Below are positions 10,901 through 22,900 of a DNA stretch of 64,000 nucleotides, one piece after another. A program made the translations under genes and the position numbers. The stretch lies in contig CM057134.1 in the NCBI GenBank assembly GCA_029964075.1, positions 21,430,905 to 21,494,904 on the forward strand, read 5' to 3'. Within the stretch, counting starts at the first letter, position 1; the number at the start of each line of letters is the position of its first letter. The notes beneath the pieces were generated by a model, which ran no database searches, was not told the origin of the DNA, and saw nothing but the letters and a program-made list of their open reading frames with translations. The DNA is from Patiria pectinifera (taxonomy: Eukaryota; Echinodermata; Asteroidea; Valvatida; Asterinidae).

Positions 10901-13900
10901 GACTGTCATCCCACATATGGGATCAGTACTCTGCTGTTGAGTACACAAGGGCAAGACTAGATGTCCGACGGGTGCTTGCGCTGGAGCCCACAGGAGCTAG
11001 ATGAGTCGATAGCTAGCTCGGTCATCAGTAGGTTTCGCTGGCTTGAGAATTGCCTTAGCCTCTCTCCATGTTGATGGCATGGCCCCAGTTTGAGTGGATT
11101 GTGGTGAAAAAGGAAGCCAGCCATTCACGGCCAAGAGGTCCAAGGTTCTTTAGGAACTCTGGGTAGATACCACCGACTCTTGCAGCTTTCCTTACTTTGG
11201 TGGTGGAGAGACCTGCATCAATATCAGCTCTGGTGTATTGAGTAGAAAGTGAAGATGTTTGTGGCGATGATGACATAGCCCCTGAGAGGTTTTTCCTGAC
11301 CTCTCGACTGGCTTCATTTGTGGAGGGCACCTTAGAATTGTGAAGCAGCCTCGAGGCAACTGCATTGGCTGAAACTTGAAAGTGTTGGTGTACGGTGGAT
11401 GAGGCGGTTCCAAGATGTCTCAATAGGTTGCAGGCCTTCCTGCTGGAGTGTTTGAAATTTAGACCTTCCACAGTCTCTTGCCTACGTTGTCGTCTAGCCG
11501 CATCCAGGGACTCTAAAAGTTCTGAAGCAACATCGGGGACACCGGAGGCTACATATTGTTTCAGGAGTTCTTCAGTCTCAGGCATCCAGTATGGAGAGTA
11601 GATTTTGCGAAATCCACGAGGAATCTGATGTTTTGTAGCCTTGGTCAATGCTCTCGTCGTTATTCGTCCCGTACGCGGTCAATCGTCGGCATATATCCTC
11701 ACGCGCTATGCACATGCATGTAAAAATACAGCGCGAACAGCGACTTCATGCGGCCACTATTTTTTATGCAAATCAGTTGGGGACGATCGAGAGCCTTGGT
11801 TCAATCGTCGGCAAAAGCTTATGTTTTTCTTTATTTTGCGCTGGATTTCTAGCGCACGACCTCGTATGCGAATACAGATAAGTGTAGGCGGGGCTAATAT
11901 GTGGAGTGTCCAATCACACCTTGGTAAATCCGGACGTCATCAAATTATTTGCAGCTATTCGCCTTTTGCGGACGTGACAGGAACCATAGTTTTTGTGCAT
12001 TGGTGCCGTGTGCAGAGACACACAACGTGTACGTGTATGAATTATGTACGGTGCCAATAAGAAAACGACATTTAAGGTCAGCTAAGGCTATTAACATAAT
12101 GAGCACCACCCCCAAAACCTCACATGGACGATTGAACCAAGGCTCTCGATTGTCCCCAACTGATTTGCATATAAAAATAGTGGCCGCGTGAGGTCGCTGT
12201 TCGCGCTGTATTTTTACATGCAGTTGCATAATAGCGCGTGAGGATATATGCCGACGATTGACAGCGTACGGGACGAATAACGACGAGAGCACTGACCAAG
12301 GCTAGATGTTTTGCAGCTTTGGTCAAGATCTTACATTGGTCAAGAGCCTACTATAGGTGAGTGGGGAGTCCATAAGCTACTAACAATGGAGTTTGTGGCT
12401 ATTTGAACCTTAAAAATAAATGATAAAAAAACAATCTTGCCTTTGCTGTTGGTAGAGATCCTTCAGTAACTTCCTAACCCCTAAATTGACGGTGACGTCA
12501 AGAACATTGCCCCCTTTGTTATTCTTGATGTAGATGTCGGCGCCATTTCTAATAAGGTAGGCTGCAATGGCAACCAGGTTGGATTTTTGGTCCGACGAAC
12601 CGCTTCCGTCTCCGAGCTGCTGGGCGAGCTGCAACAACTACAATAAATAAACATGAAAAGTAATACTTGGATGGGTGATTCGGGTAGGCAAACTTTAAAC
12701 GACGTACGCACTTGTGTACTTAGGGGCACGTGTAATGTGATATTGCTAACGGAACAATTTTTTACCCATCTTGGCAAATAACAAAGGTATATTGAATGAT
12801 ATCTCCTGAATCTGATAATGAATTATCTAATTCTTAGTCAAACGGCGTTGCTGAAAAACACTCCAGACTATCAATTTGTCAAATGACTAAAAAGTTTTTC
12901 TATAACTCAACCCAGTAACAGCTCGTGTTTTAACATAGCTAAGAAGGCAACATTTATCACCAATTTTACTCATTTCAAAATTGCCACTAAATCAATAAGC
13001 ATGCGAAAAGTTTTGGACACAAGGTGCATCTTATGAAAGATGACCTTTGCAAAGGCACAAGGATGAGCTCAGAATCACGTAATGAACGGAAACCAATCGC
13101 TGTGTGCTGCCGCCAAGCGTGCAGATGTGTTGAGTTTAATACCTGACCCAGTGGTGTGACTCGCATGATGTCTTTCATGGAGGCTTTCATCATGACCAGA
13201 TGCAGGCTTGTATCACCGTCGCTATCCTGGGCGTTCACATTGGCACCGTTGTTGACCAGAGCCTCGATACACTTGTTGTGGATCTTATCGATGGCCAGGT
13301 GCAGCGCCGTCTGTCCATTGTTTGTCTTCAGTTCTTTATTACAGCCAGCCTTAATAAAACAAATGGAAAGTATACAAGCCATAGGTATAAGATTGTTCGT
13401 GACTTTTGGAGTGACATTAATGTCTTAAATTTGTGTTAAATGCGCATTATACCGTACCTTCATTGTGTTTCGTAAACTATTAGTGTACGTCCAGATTAAT
13501 GATAGGCATGTCCCGCCAGCGAAATTTTCCCCAAACAAGATCGGACAATATCAAAAGAGGGCGCTCTCTCTGTGTTATGCCTATTCATGATGTCCGGGGC
13601 TTTAGAAAATAAGTTATATAACAAGGAATAATGGTGTTTAAATCACCTACGATGGGCAGCTGATTCGTGGACAGGTTGGAAGTGGTCCGGACTCAGTTAT
13701 CTCAGTGAGCGTGTTTTACTTTTTCTGATGTTACCTTTAACATCACTTAAGTGAGGAAGGAACATTTCGTACAAGACATAAATCCTATCTTGGGTCTGTG
13801 TTGTGGAGAACTATTCATTAGATATGCATGTATTGGACCAATTAGAAGATGGGAAACTGATGTCGTTTGGGGAAAAAAGATTCGCATCCCGCCATTGTTA

Positions 13901-16900
13901 GGCTCATATGTCTCCTTTTGGCGGGAAAATAAGATCAATGACCTCACCTGTTTGACGAGGATCAAAGTGATGTCCGATAAACCGTTGAGAGCAGCGAGGT
14001 GTAGTGCTGTGAAGCCGTCATTTTTGGCAATATTGATCATGTTTGGCGAGGCTTTTAGAATCCCTTCAACGGCACTGGAATAATCGAGAAAAAAAAACAC
14101 TTGTTTCTTTTAAAAATGTCAAACTGTTTACAAAAAGAAAAAAAACGATGTAAAGCACAAAAAACGATGTAAAGCCGAAAAAAGGTGCACTTCACCCATG
14201 AAAGACATACTTGCCTTCAGCAACAATGTAATAAACCTACATTTCACTCTTGACCCGCTTTCTCTAACATCAACGTACTACATGAATAATGGTCTTACAT
14301 GGTGCACCATTAAATCTTGCAGCTGATAGCTGTGTATTAGACGAATGTTCATATATGCAAATGTATTCATAAAGTAACAGCCTCATTTGAATAAATCAAT
14401 AATAAGTAGCCGGGCTTAAGATATCAAGGACGTCTTACTGAGACAACTATGTATGATTTGGATACGTATCACAATCTCATTAATTAAGACCCTGCATTTC
14501 CACTTCACTTCTACATACTCGTCTCATTCAAACTTCCTACATATTCAATTCACAGAGATTCATCTTGTTAAGACTTTCTGGATACCTAAAGACCCGCCTT
14601 CTTATTATTCATTTATGCAAATGGTTGCGACGTCTCGCATATCATTGCCTAATGAAGGCTCCACGCAATATTGTTGAATTTGATAATTCATCCAATTTGT
14701 GTTTTGTTACACAACCCAAAAAATAAACAAACGAGGACGTACAAAGTGTTCTGGCAGGCCGCAGCATGATGCAGACTGTTGAATCCCATCTTGTTCACCT
14801 GACGGAGGTCAATTCGTGGGCTGTTTATCAGCCAATGGATAATCTGCTTGAAGTTCTTGGCAATGGCAAGGACTAGTGGTGTGTTGCCCGCCTTATCCTG
14901 TTGAATAGAAGGAACCAAATATCGGTACTCGAGGTACTTCTATTTACATTTTGCTGACTGTGAGTTAATGTAATAGTGATGCATATTTAAGTAATGATTG
15001 GCCACTGCATGGGCTAGACTATGACATCTGCCTGGTGTACAATTTCATGTATGTACAACCGGTTTACATCCTTTGTTGAGTGATGATCCTTATCTTGCGT
15101 TTTTCATTTTCATCATATTACGCGATTTTCCTAACTGTAGTTTTTTTCACGGCTCTATACGGCTCATTCATATCTGCACCGACAGCAAACGGTTGTTCGA
15201 CATGCAAGGTCTCGCAATCGATAAAGTTCTGTACATGAATGGGATTTACCTAAGGTAGAATGAAATAGGAAACTATACTCGTTTATTGATACCGGTTGTG
15301 TTTGTCTCATAGAAATGGATAGATCTTGAGATCAAATGTCCCTAGAACAGTAAACGAAGACGTTACAACAAGGTATAATGAATGTGAACAGCATTCAACG
15401 ACTTACTTTGTAGTTCACGTCACATTTTTGCTGGTCGTGTTTAAGCAGCACTTCCGCGCATGTCTGGTGACCCTTGAAAGCGGCAAGATGGAGTGGGGTC
15501 AAATCCTTGTTGTTCGCTGCGTTTATGTTGCATCCAGCTTCCAAGAGACACTTGACAATCTCTGGCTTATCACTGTCAGAAAAATAAGGTTACTACACTG
15601 AGAAGAAAAACAAGTATCAAAATTGCTGCGTGAAAAATACCTGACCTTCCAAAGTGTGGCGAAATGTTATTGACACATTTCGGCAAATAACCTGCAGTAT
15701 GGTGGTTGCCTGTCACAATATGTAAAGTTGTCGAGAGTAAATATAAATTTCACGAAGCTCATTTTTGTTATTCTTTAATTGGGGATAACCACAGAATTGC
15801 CGAAAGAATGTAACGTACAACTGACAGGTGGGTCAAGGATAGGTGGGACTAGAAAACATCCAGCATCTGATATCTTTTGCCGATAGTTATACGATTGTTT
15901 GATGACAGCAGAAGACGAGCATGGGTGTCATCCGCTAAACACACCCCTCTAGCGACTTCCCCTATGGGTGTCATCCGCCAAACACACCCCTCTAGCGACT
16001 TCCCCTATGGGTGTCATCCGCCACATACACCCCTCTAGCGACTTCTCCTATGGGTGTCATCCGCCACATACACCCCTCTAGCGACTTCCCCTATGGGTGT
16101 CATCCGCCAAACACACCCCTCTAGCGACTTCCCCTATGGGTGTCATCCGCCACATACACCCCTCTAGCGACTTCTCCTATGGGTGTCATCCGCCACATAC
16201 ACCCCTCTAGCGACTTCCCCTATGGGTGTCATCCGCCAAACACACCCCTCTAGCGACTTCCCCTATGGGTGTCATCCGCCAAACACACCCCTCTAGCGAC
16301 TTCCCCTATGGGTGTCATCCGCCACATACACCCCTCTAGCGACTTCTCCTATGAGTGTCATCCGTCACACACACTCCTCTAGCGACTTCTCCTATGGGTG
16401 TCATCCGCCACATACACCCCTCTAGCGACTTCCCCTATGGGTGTCATCCGCCAAACACACCCCTCTAGCGACTTCCCCTATGGGTGTCATCCGCCAAACA
16501 CACCCCTCTAGCGACTTCCCCTATGGGTGTCATCCGCCAAACACACCCCTCTAGCGACTTCCCCTATGGGTGTCATCCGCCACATACACCCCTCTAGCGA
16601 CTTCTCCTATGGGTGTCATCCGCCACATACACCCCTCTAGCGACTTCCCCTATGGGTGTCATCCGCCACACACACCCCTCTAGCGACTTCCCCTATGGGT
16701 GTCATCCGCCACATACACCCCTCTAGCGACTTCTCCTATGGGTGTCATCCGCCACATACACCCCTCTAGCGACTTCCCCTATGGGTGTCATCCGCCAAAC
16801 ACACCCCTCTAGCGACTTCCCCTATGGGTGTCATCCGCCAAACACACCCCTCTAGCGACTTCCCCTATGGGTGTCATCCGCCACATACACCCCTCTAGCG

Positions 16901-19900
16901 ACTTCTCCTATGAGTGTCATCCGCCACACACACTCCTCTAGCGACTTCCCCTATGGGTGTCATCCGCCACATACACCCCTCTAGCGACTTCCCCTATGGG
17001 TGTCATCCGCCAAACACACCCCTCTAGCGACTTCCCCTATGGGTGTCATCCGCCACATACACCCCTCTAGCGACTTCTCCTATGGGTGTCATCCGCCACA
17101 TACACCCCTCTAGCGACTTCCCCTATGGGTGTCATCCGCCAAACACACCCCTCTAGCGACTTCCCCTATGGGTGTCATCCGCCAAACACACCCCTCTAGC
17201 GACTTCCCCTATGGGTGTCATCCGCCAAACACACCCCTCTAGCGACTTCCCCTATGGGTTTCATCCGCCACATACACCCCTCTAGCGACTTCCCCTGTGG
17301 GTGTCATCCGCCACATACACCCCTCTAGCGACTTTCCAAGTATAGGCTCTTCTCTGACCTCATAACTTTATTTTTAAAGTGTTATCAGGTAGCTGCAGTC
17401 GAGATATGTAAAGTGACATATCCTGTGCTGTATAACTGAGCACCTGATTGACCCAGCAGTGTTTCTGATTGATTATTGCCACTCTCTCCTCACAAATATG
17501 ACCCTGTTGGACCCCACTTTACAGCGCCACCTAAAGGCAAGTACATGAGGTAGCTCACCCGAGCACTGCAAAGGCAAGTGCCGTGTCTCCGTCCTCATCT
17601 CGATGTTCCAATGGTGCTTTGCCTTTCAACAAAACTGTGACTACATCCAGATGACCACGATGGGCGGCTGCCTGAAGGGCTGTCTGTCTTTGTGTAGTGT
17701 GGAATTTGACCTGTTACAGAAACAATATCGATTGAAGAGTATCTAAAATTGGCCCTGCGTATTGTTTACCCCAAAGAGTCATGTCGATTTGGATCGGTGT
17801 AAAATCATCTCAAGGAATTCGTATCCAGTTGCTAGCCGCGTATTGAACCTTTTGGCAAGCCACCTCATCCCACTTGTCACTCTACTTACTGGCATTAGCC
17901 TAGGATGGACTGCGATGGACTGCCATCCCATCAAGAAGACTAAACAAGATCCCGAAGCTCACGCTGAAAACACTGAATCGTTGAAATTTATTGCATTGTC
18001 GAAGTTAAATAAAAGCTACTTTGAACTTGGCCAGTGTGAGGGCTGGCTTACGGGGGTATGATTGTAGAGAGCTCTACATTTGTTTACATTAGACAATACC
18101 TAAGCAGAAAGGTGGGGATTATCAGATATCCCAACAATAGTAAAAATGATTTTGTGTAGAAGTTTAAAATGTCTGATGTTCAGACAAAGAAAGTACCGCT
18201 GCACCATGACCCATCTGACTCCATTTAATCTGACATTAAGAAAATCTTATTGTTCTCACCGCATCTGGATGATCACTGATGATCTCTCGCACTTTGTTGG
18301 TGTTGCCGGTAGCAGCCGCCTGAAAGAGAGCAGCACCGCCCGATGTATCCGCCGATCCGCCGAGCAGGTCTCCGAGTTTCCCTAACTCAGACTTCAGGAG
18401 TAGAGCAGCCAATAACTCACCTACATTGGTGTCTGAAAACAGAGAAAGATTTTAATCGCAGCATCAGCTTATTAGTAGGTCACCATGTCTTACACCAGGC
18501 CTCTGTTTTTACGATTGCAATTAGGCGCTATGTCGGAAGACTAAGCTCAATTTCGTGAAAAAATAGTGTTTTGCTCATATTGTTTTAAAAGAATGTGCCG
18601 ACTATTTCTGAGACCGTGACTATTTCTGAGGTTGTCGACACTTCATCTTGAATAATTTCAGCTTCAACATTTTGTCGGTGTCGACATGTTCATGAATACT
18701 TTGTATTTACCTAGAGCACCGGCACTTGTTTCTTCAGCTTCCTTCTTCTTCTCCATGACGAGACACAGGGGATTAATGAAGAACGACGATCCGCCAAAGT
18801 TGACCTTGACATCGCCATCTTTGTCGACCACAATGACTTCACCGACTTTTCCTCTGAACTGAGATGGGGAAAAATGAGAAATACACGATCTGTTGGTATT
18901 TTGTGTGCTCAATGATCTTTTCTTCGTGACGATTTTACATCTACTTTAATAGCAAACCTGTACTTATTTCTAAACTCAACCATGATGTGTAGAGGGTGTA
19001 CGCTAACATTTAGATTGATCCACCCGTACCATATATTTGACACATTCAATGACCAAAGTCTATTGCTAGACATATTCAGACTTCAGGGTTACGTAAATGG
19101 TATTTTATCTCTGGACAGGGACAACACTAGTTTCCCCAATATTCCCTATGTCGTTATAACCAAGCAACATACGCCTGAAGCACCTCTGTAAAGATGCTTT
19201 CCCGTGCTTTTTTCGAGTTTCATTTCACTTCGAAAACTAGATTTGCTTTTTTCAATTGGTATTTTCCAAGACGTATAAAAGTTATTTTCTTTTGAATAAG
19301 ACATCGAGCAAAAATCGCAACCGATTTTTAGTTGTTAAACTATTTCTTCACAAAAAAATCGAATTATTTGCTGCCAGATAATCACTCTGCTCTTGCAGGG
19401 CGGTTTCATTTGCGCGTAAAATGAAATTCCTTGTTCAGAGGGTTCGTTGCAGACGCTTAAAATCGGAATACACTTTTAAAGGGGGTTTGTTTTGGTCAAA
19501 ACAAATCATTCCAAAACATGAATTTGAAATACGTTGGGAGAAAAACATCCATTTTTAATGAGCATCGGGTATGATCTATGATCTTTCATCTTGGCGTGCG
19601 CATGGTTTTCACCTATGCATAGGTCCAACCGGTTTGATTGGCTAAACGGTGAACACGGGGTAGTGAGGATGTTGGGTTGCGCGCAGACATACAAGCTGTA
19701 ACTTAAATTTCTGCTTGATAACAGGTTATAAGGATTTCTTTGCCGACGCTGCATGCAAGCATTGCGATTATAAGCGCCGAATTATAGGTTATCAGAGCCA
19801 TAAAATTGAGCCCTGATATCTGTCTTACGTCTTTGATTTCTTCATTCCAGCCGCACCTCTCCAGCTGTAGTTCCTTGAGCTTCAAAGGGTCCATGTCCAG

Positions 19901-22900
19901 CAGACGGACCTTATCTCCGAAATCCAAGTAAGGCTGGACTCTAGTCCCATCTGCAAAGGATCGAAAATCAGAGCTTCGGTCTGGTGCTTGTCGTTTTTGT
20001 GGTTATTATCGTGCATATGCAAAGTAGTATACGTTTAACCATTATTGACTCGATTCAGAAGTATAAGTAAGACATTAAAAGAAACGTTTAAAAAGAGACG
20101 ATGTAGGACATATACCACGGATTTGCAATTTTAACGCTATATGGAGGACCGGGGCAACCTGTCTCTACTCATGACTGAGGGCCGAGTTATACCCCATCGT
20201 AAGTTCTTCAATAAAGTGACAACGCGATGTGTTTGGGGGAAAAGGTTTTTTTTTAATAACACAATAGAAAACAAGTGTTTGTATCGCAAAAAAATCTTGA
20301 TTGCCAAAAGTAAAGAAAATCCCCGAACGTTATGCGTCCTGACCGAAGCGTTCTGGAGATAGGGTTATGAATATACGATAATTTGAAGAAAATTTTGAAA
20401 CTTTTTCACCATTGGGGAAAAGACCTTGCAGCAGACTATTCGATACAGACCAGGTATCATTTACCGAGCCTCGGGAGGTGCTCAATGTAGAATTCTCCCA
20501 TTGTCTCTTTCTCTGTGTATCGTAGATCCAGCTTGCCTTCGTGACCCCGGCGGTAATTGTTGTTAGAGCGGTTGGGCCATTGAACTTTGACCCAGGAACG
20601 ATGGGTTCCTTGTGCGCTAATCACTTGGCTCACTGTACCAACTTTCCCTTCCCCACCTGTATTAAAACATTATCAAAACTAATGAACGATCAGGAAAATC
20701 TATAGCTGCTTAATAGAGGGATAGAGTATCGGTTAGGGTCAGGGTTAGGGTTAGGGTTAGGGTTAGCGTTATTATCTACTTAATTAAATACTAAATGCGT
20801 GTGAATTCATTTTAAAATAACTAATTTTTCATTTGTCTTTTTTTTTTACATTTTAATTCTCATTTATGTTTTAATGTTTGTAATCGTCATTTAACACTTT
20901 CGTATGTATACTGCGACTTTTAGTTGTTTTATCTCTGTATTCAATCCAAATGCGTCCTTTAGGGGATCGATAGATATCAAAACACCTTTTATTTAGTAAC
21001 GTACACAGTTACTTCCGGTTTTATGTGCATAATTTATTTGAAATGTGCATAATAAATGCTGGTGATGGAGTTTAGTCACAGGCTATATGTTTCCAAAAAT
21101 ATATACATACAATTTAAGAGCATCAATAAACCAAACATAATATTCGACAATCATCTTTCCTGTGACCCTTTTCATTTTAAATCAAATTTAATATGCCCAT
21201 ACCATCTTGATCTTCCCATTCCCAATCGGGCCCTCGCATCACTCGGGCACCTGGGAAAATGCCCAAAGAGCGGCATTTGAGGGCGCCAAATCGACAGGGG
21301 ACTTCAATCCTGAAACGAACATTTTGAAAAAGTGCTTTAAAGGACGACATCTTGATGCAACACTGTACGTAGTGCACGCGACACTATGCATTGCTTCAGT
21401 GCAGTAAATATGAACGCCATTCGACAAACAATATTTTGACTTCGTGATGCGCATGAGCGAACACCATGACACGTTCGGTTGTTAGGGTTAGACTCCACGT
21501 TCCCATGGTTACATGACATCAATGGACGACTCCATTAAACCTAGCCTGTTACGAGCTTTGTGTATGTAGCCTGTTAAAAAAAATCCCCTAGCACGAATGC
21601 ATTCCTTTTTTAGGCAGACACAATTATACAGACATAATATTGTATTGCCTATAAGTACGGTGCGTACCGGTATTCAGAATAATAATGCCATTCCTATACA
21701 TCTCAGCGTCGTTTTTACTAGTACACATACACCACTTCTACATTGTGAAAGATACCAACGAAATGAACTTTATGTTGAATTCATTGTTGCAAAACATAAT
21801 TTGGTAATAGAAACAGCGTTGTTGTAATTGAGTGAATTGTAATATTTTCGAAATAAATCTATCGTAAACACCAACTTGTTGAATTAAAAGTTACGTTCGT
21901 TACTTCAACGGTTTAAACGGTACTCTGTATTCAGTGAACATTTGGTGACATTTGGTAAATGTGGTCAAGTTGGCCACGGGTTTCAGGATTACGTTCGCGG
22001 TGATCGTATTTGAAGGAGGCGAAAATAGCCTCATGTCATCTCCCCATCCAAAAGAACAGAGAGTAAAAGAGGGTAAATGAGCAGCTTGAATTTGATGTTT
22101 GTCTTATTAAACACCTCCTTATCATGCATTGATCAATCAACTTTTTTGATATTCACAATGCATTTTGGTTATGGAAGACAAACAACCCAGGCAGTTTGTG
22201 CACAAACCTATGGGACTGTGAGCTACAACTGTCATTTGATTATTTTTTTATTATATATCAAGATTGAAGTTATCAATTTGTCACACATTGTTGACTAGAA
22301 ATATTATTAATACAAATATAATTTTGTAAAGCAATTTTGTAAAGTTGATCTGAATGAAGACAGTTTTGGGGAATCCCTTTTTAGATACCAGTTTTATTAT
22401 CATGAATATGCATAAAAACCCAGCCACTAGTGGCCAAGCAGCATCAAGATTTCTAGCTCACGCCTCCAACATTGTTCACAATCGCTCCCCTGGGACTGAT
22501 GACTGGTACCTTACAAACAAAATCAAGATTACTCTCTTTAAAATTTCAAAGTTCGGAATTTTACTCCACATTCTATGCATTGATAGGTGAGGATCAGTAA
22601 TTTTGAAAAAACGTAACTAAACAATAATTTCAAATTTGACTGGTTCACTGTCACCATAGTTTTGTACATCAACTGCTGCATTGCTTGTTTGCCATCCAAT
22701 CCCATGATGCAATGTGAACATAGAAAGTGTGTTGTTAACTAAATGGTCTATACCCAATAAACTCACCCTGGAACTGAGTTGGTTTCGATCCTAGTGAAGC
22801 GATGACCCAGGTCGTGCTTGCCCTGGTTATAGCAGCTGTGACACAAGTCAAAGTCATGACACTCCAGACACTTCCAGCGTATTCCTACGACACCGTGCTC

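Larger units (their letters stand above)
8950..12345 (-). mobile_element. Jockey-like LINE remnant in gene B intron 14
   Basis: From right to left the pieces read: an endonuclease/RT linker and RT start (11055-11648: [36 protein letters not shown], then [15 protein letters not shown]), a C-terminal part (10686-10990: [24 protein letters not shown]) and the C-terminal region (9384-9812: [26 protein letters not shown]). The RT catalytic core between the first two pieces is missing, so the element is internally deleted. It is further split by GACTC arrays and by the long-TIR element at 11636-12304; LINE sequence resumes right of that to about 12345. Dead, antisense to nothing, sense with gene B. 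Confidence 0.8.

Noticed and set aside
12987-13382. Reading exon 13 of gene B as a longer exon to 12987
   Set aside because: The frame beyond 13143 lies past a donor (CAG|GTATTA), and copy C and the phase of exon 14 support ending there.
21203-21250. A 48-base exon 4 starting after CCCAG at 21251
   Set aside because: That start breaks phase with exon 3; the acceptor at 21310 keeps phase and adds [10 protein letters not shown], which matches the family.
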